A DNA stretch of 64,000 bases from Kitasatospora mediocidica KCTC 9733 (lineage in GTDB: Bacteria > Actinomycetota > Actinomycetes > Streptomycetales > Streptomycetaceae). Position numbers and translations under genes: made by a program. The notes under the pieces are model-generated. The model saw nothing but the letters and a program-made list of their open reading frames with translations, was not told the DNA's origin and made no database searches. Numbering within the stretch: position 1 is the first letter of the stretch; every line of letters starts with the position of its first letter. Of this stretch, positions 59,470 to 64,000 are shown piece after piece. The stretch spans positions 124,001-188,000 of the forward strand of contig NZ_JQLN01000002.1 in NCBI RefSeq assembly GCF_000744225.1, read 5' to 3'.

Positions 59470-59934
59470 GTGAAGATCAGTCAGGCGCAGGCGGACGACG
59501 TCGCAGGCTTGGCCCGGCTCGTGTGGCTGGACACCCGTCATGAGGAGCCGGAACAGCGGGCCGTCGACGCGTTCGCAGCGGAGCTCGCGCAGTGGTGGGC
59601 CGCGCAGCGGGGCTCGCACCTGGCGTTCGTGGCTCGGCTCGGCGAACCGGAGATCATCGGCATGGCCTGGGTCGCGCTCGTCCCCCGCGTGCCGAGGCCT
59701 GGAGCGACGAGTCGGCTGTCCGCGGACATCCAGACCGTTTTCGTTCTGCCGGAGCAGCGAGGTCAGGGGATCGGCTCGGCGCTCGTGGCGGCCGCATCGG
59801 ACCACGCGGCACAGCTCGGGGCCGCTCGGGTGACGGTTCACTCCGGTCGCAGGGCGGTGCCGGTGTATGAGCGGCTGGGCTTCGAGTCGTCCCGCCAGCT
59901 CCTGCAGCGGACGCCGTCCCGCGCCTCGGTGTAG
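59470..59934 (+). CDS. GNAT family N-acetyltransferase
   Basis: Acetyl-CoA-dependent acyltransferase of 154 residues. It shows ISQAQADDVAGLARLVW, then LAFVARLGEPEIIGMAWVAL. Motif A is IQTVFVLPEQRGQGIGSALV with the Q/RxxGxG/A pyrophosphate loop, and ARVTVHSGRRAVPVYERLGF is motif B. The substrate is unknown. GTG 59470 lacks a ribosome-binding site and follows TAGACT by 6 bases, so it is probably leaderless. It starts next to a methyltransferase remnant. Confidence 0.88.
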   Translation: MKISQAQADDVAGLARLVWLDTRHEEPEQRAVDAFAAELAQWWAAQRGSHLAFVARLGEPEIIGMAWVALVPRVPRPGATSRLSADIQTVFVLPEQRGQGIGSALVAAASDHAAQLGAARVTVHSGRRAVPVYERLGFESSRQLLQRTPSRASV

Positions 59935-59992
59935 GTGTTGCGTGGGAAGTCGGCCGGGCCGACTTCCCACGCAGGGTGGTGGCGGGGCAGGG

Positions 59993-60817
59993 TCAGGCCG
60001 AGGTGATCGGCTCCTGGAGTTCGGTCACCCACTGGGTGCGGTCGTCCGGGCATTCGAGGTAGAGCTCGCGCGCGTAGCCGGCGGAGCGGTGGCCGTTGGC
60101 GTCGATCCAGCGAGCGAGGGCTTGGACACTGGGCATGACGTCGTCCATCGAGCCGCGGTGCACCAGGGTGGCGGCGCTCTCGATGGCGGGCAGGTCGACG
60201 ACGGCGAAGTCGTGGCTGTCGTGAGGCGCCGTCGCCACCGGCATGCCCGCGTGGACGACCACCGTGTCGTCGCCGTCCGGTGAGACCTCGTAGTAGGCGA
60301 CGGCAGGTCCGGTGATGGACACGCCCGCAGCCGCGAGCCGGCGGCACAGCTCGTCGTAGAGCGGACCGATCACCGGTCCGATCCCGTCGGGCTCGTGGGT
60401 CGTGGCGGTGCCGGTCAGCTCGGCCAGGCGCACAGCGGGAATGCGCTTGACCACAACGTCGTTGGAGGGCATCTGCCCCTCGCTCTCGATCGTCCGGAGC
60501 CTCGCCTCGACCTGGGCCAGCCGCAGTGCGTCCGCCGCCATCGCCGAAGCGAGTTCCGCCTGACGCAGCCGCAGCATCCCGCGCAACTCCGCGGCGCTCA
60601 CCTGCTCGTCCAGGATGCTCTGCACCTGCTGGAGGGTGAAGCCGAGGTCCTTCAGGGCGATGACGCGGTTGAGCCGGGCCAGCTGGCCGGCTTCGTAGAA
60701 GCGGTAGCTGGTGGACAGGTCGACGTGGGCGGGGCGGAGCAGTCCGATCGCGTCGTAGTGGCGCAACATCCGGACCGACACGCGGCCGTGCTTGGCGAAG
60801 TCTCCGATGGTGAACAT
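59993..60817 (-). CDS. MerR family regulator with GyrI-like effector domain
   Basis: A 274-residue regulator of the BmrR/TipA type. The MerR HTH is FTIGDFAKHGRVSVRMLRHYDA, followed by YRFYEAGQLARLNRV. A long dimerisation coiled coil spans residues 75-115. A C-terminal GyrI-like ligand-binding domain (about 120-270) contains VKRIPAVRLAELTG and VVVHAGMPVA and ends in YLECPDD. GGGAGG precedes ATG 60817. Such proteins sense hydrophobic cationic drugs and activate promoters with 19-bp spacers. It is divergent from a histidine-kinase gene, with 100 bp between. Confidence 0.93.
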   Translation of the reverse strand: MFTIGDFAKHGRVSVRMLRHYDAIGLLRPAHVDLSTSYRFYEAGQLARLNRVIALKDLGFTLQQVQSILDEQVSAAELRGMLRLRQAELASAMAADALRLAQVEARLRTIESEGQMPSNDVVVKRIPAVRLAELTGTATTHEPDGIGPVIGPLYDELCRRLAAAGVSITGPAVAYYEVSPDGDDTVVVHAGMPVATAPHDSHDFAVVDLPAIESAATLVHRGSMDDVMPSVQALARWIDANGHRSAGYARELYLECPDDRTQWVTELQEPITSA

Positions 60818-60905
60818 GATGCCTCCCAGTGCATGCCCTCACACGGTGTCATGGTCAAGAGGCCTGGTCACAGCAGGGGAAGCTGGGGCGGGCCCGGCGC
60901 GCACC

Positions 60906-60911
60906 TATGCT
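60906..60911 (+). promoter_or_regulatory. -10 element for a leaderless kinase transcript
   Basis: TATGCT ends 6 bases before ATG 60918. There is no ribosome-binding site, and the -35 is poor. It has the same geometry as the starts at 11588 and 59470. Confidence 0.5.
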
Positions 60912-60917
60912 GAGCGC

Positions 60918-62081
60918 ATGGCTGCCCAGGCGCTGACCTCGTCCGCTGCGATCGCCGGTCGGCGGTGGGGGCGGCGCACGGTCGTGGAGTCGATCCACCT
61001 TCTCACCGCGCCGCTGAGCATCGTGTTCGGAGTGCTCGCGGCGCTGCGGCGGAGGGGGCGGAGCGGGCCGGCGCTCTGGCTCGTGTTGGCGCACGCCGTC
61101 GTGGCACTGCCCGTCGCGCTCGTCATGGCGGCGATCACCGGCCTGTGGTGGTTCGTCGGCCTGGCCGCCGGCACGTTTCCGCTGCGCACCCAGGCCGCGC
61201 CCGGCTCGCTGCGCCCGATGACGCTGTACGCGGGCAACGCCCAGTCGCACATCTCGCTGAGCCTGGGCCTGACGTCGCCGGACGGGCGGTTGGCCTTCGC
61301 CCTCAGCCTGGGTGCGCTGTCGCTGGCAACACTGCCGCTGCTCACGCGGGCATGCGTTGCGGTCCAGGCCGGGCTCGGTACCGCACTGCTCTCCGACACG
61401 TCCGCGCTGCACCGGCGGATCCACGGGCTGGAGCGGGAGCGCGACACGGCCCGGGCGCAGGCCGTCGCGGTCGTGACGGCGGAGGCGGAGGCCCTGCGCC
61501 GGCTCGAACGCGACATCCACGACGGCCCGCAGCAGCGGCTTGTCCGGCTGGCGATGGAACTCGGCCGCGCCCAGCACCACTTGGAGCGTCGCCCGGAACT
61601 CGCCCGGCAGGCCCTGGACGACGCGCTCGTCCAGGCGCAGGAGACCCTCGACGAACTACGGGCGCTGTCCCGCGGCATCGCCCCTCCGATCCTCGCCGAC
61701 CGGGGACTGCGCGAGGCGCTGGCGGCGCTGGCCGTGCGGTGTCCGGTGCCCGCCGAGTTCGACGCGGGGCCGGGCGGGCCGGGCGCGTCGGTCGATCGGC
61801 TCGATGCCGCTGTTGAGACGGCCGCGTACTTCGTGGTCGCGGAGGCGCTGACGAACGTGGCCAAACACAGCCGCGCCGAGCGCTGCGCCGTCGGGCTGCG
61901 GTACGAGGACGGGAGCCTACGGGTGTGGGTCACGGACGACGGCGTGGGCGGCGCAGCGCTCGCCAAGGGCCACGGGCTGCGCGGCCTCGGCGACCGGGTC
62001 GGCGCGATCGGCGGCCGCCTGGAGGTCAGCAGCCCGGTCGGCGGCCCGACGGTGATCGCCGCGGAGCTGCCATGTCGATGA
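60918..62081 (+). CDS. Two-component sensor histidine kinase (HisKA_3)
   Basis: A 387-residue membrane kinase. Hydrophobic segments span residues 25-80, and again 115-150. The phosphoacceptor motif is RLERDIHDGPQQRLVRLAME (histidine in DIHDGPQQ). FVVAEALTNVAKHSRAERCA is the N box, WVTDDGVGGA the D box and GLRGLGDRVGAIGGRL the G box. An N-terminal sensor-domain-like region (residues 30-150) precedes the coiled linker. Its end overlaps the response-regulator gene by 10 bp, so they are a cognate pair. Confidence 0.93.
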   Translation: MAAQALTSSAAIAGRRWGRRTVVESIHLLTAPLSIVFGVLAALRRRGRSGPALWLVLAHAVVALPVALVMAAITGLWWFVGLAAGTFPLRTQAAPGSLRPMTLYAGNAQSHISLSLGLTSPDGRLAFALSLGALSLATLPLLTRACVAVQAGLGTALLSDTSALHRRIHGLERERDTARAQAVAVVTAEAEALRRLERDIHDGPQQRLVRLAMELGRAQHHLERRPELARQALDDALVQAQETLDELRALSRGIAPPILADRGLREALAALAVRCPVPAEFDAGPGGPGASVDRLDAAVETAAYFVVAEALTNVAKHSRAERCAVGLRYEDGSLRVWVTDDGVGGAALAKGHGLRGLGDRVGAIGGRLEVSSPVGGPTVIAAELPCR

Positions 62082-62755
62082 CGAGCCAGGACGGTTCGGC
62101 CCGGCGTGCGCTGCGGATCGTGCTCGCCGACGACGCGGTGCTGCTGCGTGAGGGCCTGGTCCGGCTGCTGGTCGAGGACGGGCACGAGGTGGCCGCGGCG
62201 GTCGGCGACGGCCCGGCGCTGGTCGAGGCGGTGCTCGCGCACCGCCCGGACATCGCGATCGTCGACGTGCGGATGCCGCCGACGCACAAGGACGAGGGCC
62301 TGCGCGCCGCGATCGCCGTCCGTGAGCGGCTGCCCGGCGCCGCGATCCTGGTCCTCAGCCAGTACGTCGAGGTGTCCTACGCCGCCGACCTGCTCGCGGA
62401 CGGCGTCGGCGCGGTCGGCTACCTGCTCAAGGACCGGGTCGCCAAGGTCGGGGAGTTCCTCGACGCGCTCGACCGCGTCGCGGGCGGCGCGACCGTGCTG
62501 GACCCGCAGGTCGTCGCGGAGCTGCTGTCCGCGCGGCACCGTCGGGACCCGCTCGCGGCGCTCACGGCCCGGGAGCGGGAGTTGCTGGGGCTGATGGCCG
62601 AGGGGCATTCCAACGCGGCTGTCGCCCGGCGCCTGACGCTCTCCGGCAGCGCCGTGGAGAAGCACATCGGGAACGTGTTCGCGAAGCTCGGCCTGCCACC
62701 CGACGACGCCCAGCATCGCCGGGTGCTCGCCGTCCTCGCGTATCTCGGCGCCTGA
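62072..62755 (+). CDS. NarL/FixJ-type response regulator
   Basis: A 227-residue regulator paired with the kinase upstream. The receiver has the acidic pair in RIVLADDAVLLREGL, the phosphoacceptor in IAIVDVRMPP, and the conserved lysine in YLLKDRV. The LuxR-type HTH is ALTARERELLGLMAEGHSNA, then AVARRLTLSGSAVEKHIGNVF. All phosphorylation residues are present, in contrast to the orphan regulator at 36618. The likely target is the convergent membrane-protein gene or itself; this is a guess. Confidence 0.94.
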   Translation: MSMTSQDGSARRALRIVLADDAVLLREGLVRLLVEDGHEVAAAVGDGPALVEAVLAHRPDIAIVDVRMPPTHKDEGLRAAIAVRERLPGAAILVLSQYVEVSYAADLLADGVGAVGYLLKDRVAKVGEFLDALDRVAGGATVLDPQVVAELLSARHRRDPLAALTARERELLGLMAEGHSNAAVARRLTLSGSAVEKHIGNVFAKLGLPPDDAQHRRVLAVLAYLGA

Positions 62756-62771
62756 CGACGGCCGGGGCAGA

Positions 62772-63584
62772 TCACCAACCGCCGTTGAAGAAGGCCAGCA
62801 GCGCGGGCGCCGGGTTCGCGGCGGTGCAGGTGTTCGCCACGAGGACGAGGGCCGCGGCGATCGTGAGAGTGGCCAGCAGTGCGCCGAAGGTGCCCAGCAG
62901 CCGCCGCGTGCGCCGATCGGCCGCTGCCGTGCGCACGAGCCTCCGCCAGGTCGCCACACCCATGCCGAGCAGGACGAGCGTGAGGATCGCGGTCAGCACG
63001 GCGATCACAGCGTGGTACCTGCCGAAGTCGGCGACCATCATGGCGGTTTGCGGGGTGCGGTGGTCCGCGCTCGAGAAGTTGGTCAGTTGCTGCCTGACCT
63101 GGCCGAGCGCGATCGTCAGACGGCTGTCGGGAGTGCGGAAGGGAAGAAGCGACAGGACGGAGGAGAACGGTGCGATCGTGCCTTGGACGTTGGCCATCAA
63201 CAGCGCGGCTGCGCCCGTGGTGAGCAGCGTGACCAGCGCCCAGGCAGCGGCGAGTCGAGGAAGCCGGCCGGTGGTCGGCAGCGCGTGCCAGAGGCGAACG
63301 GCGAGGAGGGCCAGCACGGTCAGCAGGAGGGCGGCGCACACGGCTTTGACCAGGTGATAGCGACTCCAGTAGTCGACGATCCCGGCCAGGTCCGGCGGGA
63401 GCGCTCGCCCACCGGAGTTCCAGTAGTCGACGAAGGCCGGATCCAGGGCGTCGGTGAGGGCCCGCTGATCGGCGAACCCGCCGCCCGCCAGCGGACCGGG
63501 GGCCAGGACGAAGGCGGCGCCGAAGGCGAGGGCGAGAGCGATGAGCAACGCGGAGACGCGGGCCGAGGGGGAGGGATGCATCAT
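62772..63584 (-). CDS. Membrane protein of unknown function
   Basis: A roughly 270-residue protein with four strong helices: VSALLIALALAFGAAFVLAP near the N-terminus, AVCAALLLTVLALLAVRL, AWALVTLLTTGAAALLM, and AVIAVLTAILTLVLLGMGV. A fifth C-terminal hydrophobic stretch is LLATLTIAAALVLVANTC. External loops are large. I do not recognise the family, although the layout resembles actinomycete proteins annotated only as transmembrane proteins. It converges with the response-regulator gene. The start is uncertain among ATG 63584, ATG 63581 and GTG 63593. Confidence 0.75.
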   Translation of the reverse strand: MMHPSPSARVSALLIALALAFGAAFVLAPGPLAGGGFADQRALTDALDPAFVDYWNSGGRALPPDLAGIVDYWSRYHLVKAVCAALLLTVLALLAVRLWHALPTTGRLPRLAAAWALVTLLTTGAAALLMANVQGTIAPFSSVLSLLPFRTPDSRLTIALGQVRQQLTNFSSADHRTPQTAMMVADFGRYHAVIAVLTAILTLVLLGMGVATWRRLVRTAAADRRTRRLLGTFGALLATLTIAAALVLVANTCTAANPAPALLAFFNGGW

Positions 63585-63617
63585 GCGGATCACGATCCCC
63601 GGGCAGGTGCCGTACGG

Positions 63618-63830
63618 TCACTGCGGCGGACCGCCGACTGGGGGTGTGGCAGGCCATACCCCGGGGAGGGGGACGGGGGGCGGAAGCGGGCAGCGGGGGC
63701 AGGCGCAGGGCGGCCAGGTGAGGGGGGAGGCGGTGGGGCGGTACTGCTCCTCGACCTCGGCGGGCGGGGCGAGGTCGAGGCGGTCCCCGGTGGGGGTGAT
63801 CCGATAGGTGCGGATCGTCATGCGGCTCAT
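63618..63830 (-). CDS. Small Cys-rich protein (WPPCACPRC motif)
   Basis: About 70 residues, MTIRTYRITPTGDRLDL followed by an acidic/tyrosine part, then PLTWPPCACPRCPLPPPVP and a proline-rich end. The C-x-C-x-x-C cluster and the TYR...TPxG start resemble small actinomycete proteins seen beside XRE-type regulators, from memory. No signal peptide is present. The start could be ATG 63830 or ATG 63821. It lies 8 bp after a 34-residue open frame that shares an LxWPxC motif, apparently in the same operon. Confidence 0.5.
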   Translation of the reverse strand: MSRMTIRTYRITPTGDRLDLAPPAEVEEQYRPTASPLTWPPCACPRCPLPPPVPLPGVWPATPPVGGPPQ

Positions 63831-63838
63831 GGGTCGGG

Positions 63839-63943
63839 TCAATTCACTTGGCAGATGGGGCAGTCGGGCCAGTTGAGCGGGCACGAGCGAGGTGATCTCC
63901 TGGGGAGGGCGGTGAGTCTGCGGAGGAGTTCAGCAGTGGGCAT
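63839..63943 (-). CDS. 34-residue Cys-containing open frame
   Basis: A tiny frame, MPTAELLRRLTALPRRS then SCPLNWPDCPICQVN, with three cysteines. Its ATG lies inside the last codons of the upstream gene (14-bp overlap) after GGGGAAC, which suggests translational coupling. The PLNWPDCPIC end parallels PLTWPPCACPRC in the next gene. It may be a real small protein or chance. Confidence 0.35.
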   Translation of the reverse strand: MPTAELLRRLTALPRRSPRSCPLNWPDCPICQVN

Positions 63944-64000
63944 GGGTGTTCCCCGACCGGATGACGGCGGCCAGATGCCTGATCACATCGGCCCGGGCGG
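63930..64000 (-). CDS. C-terminal end of an unidentified gene (cut by window edge)
   Basis: The last 22 residues on the minus strand, ARADVIRHLAAVIRSGNTHA then HC, end at TGA 63930-63932. A clean amphipathic helix followed by overlap with the next ATG indicates a genuine gene end. Too little is left to name a family. Confidence 0.4.
   Translation of the reverse strand, partial: ARADVIRHLAAVIRSGNTHAHC

Noticed and set aside
60905..62959. 684-residue minus-strand open frame
   Set aside because: It lies antisense to the histidine kinase and response regulator and has shadow-type composition (Ser/Arg/Ala-rich, no domain).

Overview
This window reads as chromosomal DNA of a filamentous actinomycete, most likely a streptomycete (Streptomyces, Kitasatospora or a close relative). 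The base composition is very GC-rich, GTG starts are common, and most genes show the strong third-position GC bias that creates long shadow frames. The families present (DUF445, LtrA, DUF2637-like, orphan LuxR/NarL regulators, Bcr/CflA and EamA exporters, dipeptide ABC systems) are typical of that group. The genus is an inference; no rRNA or other diagnostic marker is present.

Layout. 1-5.5 kb: the end of an ABC exporter ATPase, then a tightly coupled aminotransferase / Gfo-Idh-MocA dehydrogenase / family 2 glycosyltransferase operon, a 169-bp palindromic MITE-like insertion, and a UDP-N-acetylhexosamine dehydrogenase. Together these look like enzymes that make and transfer a 2,3-diamino-uronic-acid type sugar, probably for a wall polymer. 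5.5-16.7 kb: housekeeping and stress genes (DUF445, adenosine/aminofutalosine deaminase, YidC with a small membrane partner, oxidoreductase, HAD phosphatase, a quinone reductase with an ArsR repressor sharing matched operators, uracil-DNA glycosylase, hydrolase, secreted deacetylase-like lipoprotein, DedA protein). 17-28.3 kb: Bcr/CflA efflux, luciferase-like oxidoreductase, a PAS-GGDEF-EAL protein, OsmC, glyoxalase-like protein, chorismate mutase, EamA exporter, a bifunctional penicillin-binding protein and a hydrolase.

28.3-37.3 kb: an orphan histidine kinase; two convergent exported or anchored proteins that share a C-terminal RAGEFC motif (one frameshifted); two identical tRNA-Lys(CTT) genes bracketing a 3.4-kb block (LysE, PfpI, MarR plus divergent hydrolase with a clear operator); and a module of a TrmB/LuxR regulator, a 72-residue secreted peptide and an atypical LuxR-type regulator. 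I regard this last module as the best candidate for an under-described system. 37.3-43.4 kb: a complete peptide/nickel-type ABC importer.

43.4-64 kb: LtrA, pentapeptide-repeat protein, a bacterial BAHD-like acyltransferase, SDR proteins with a TetR regulator, an acyl-CoA/AMP ligase, LysR/EamA pair, two antibiotic-kinase-like proteins, an accessory patch with a DUF2637-like membrane protein and a solitary IS21 IstA-like transposase, an aldo/keto reductase, a methyltransferase remnant, GNAT, MerR-GyrI, a two-component pair, a membrane protein, and the start of a minus-strand operon of tiny cysteine-containing proteins running off the right edge.

Functions are assigned from motifs read by eye; no database search was possible. 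Start codons were chosen by ribosome-binding site and family alignment and often differ from the longest open frame.
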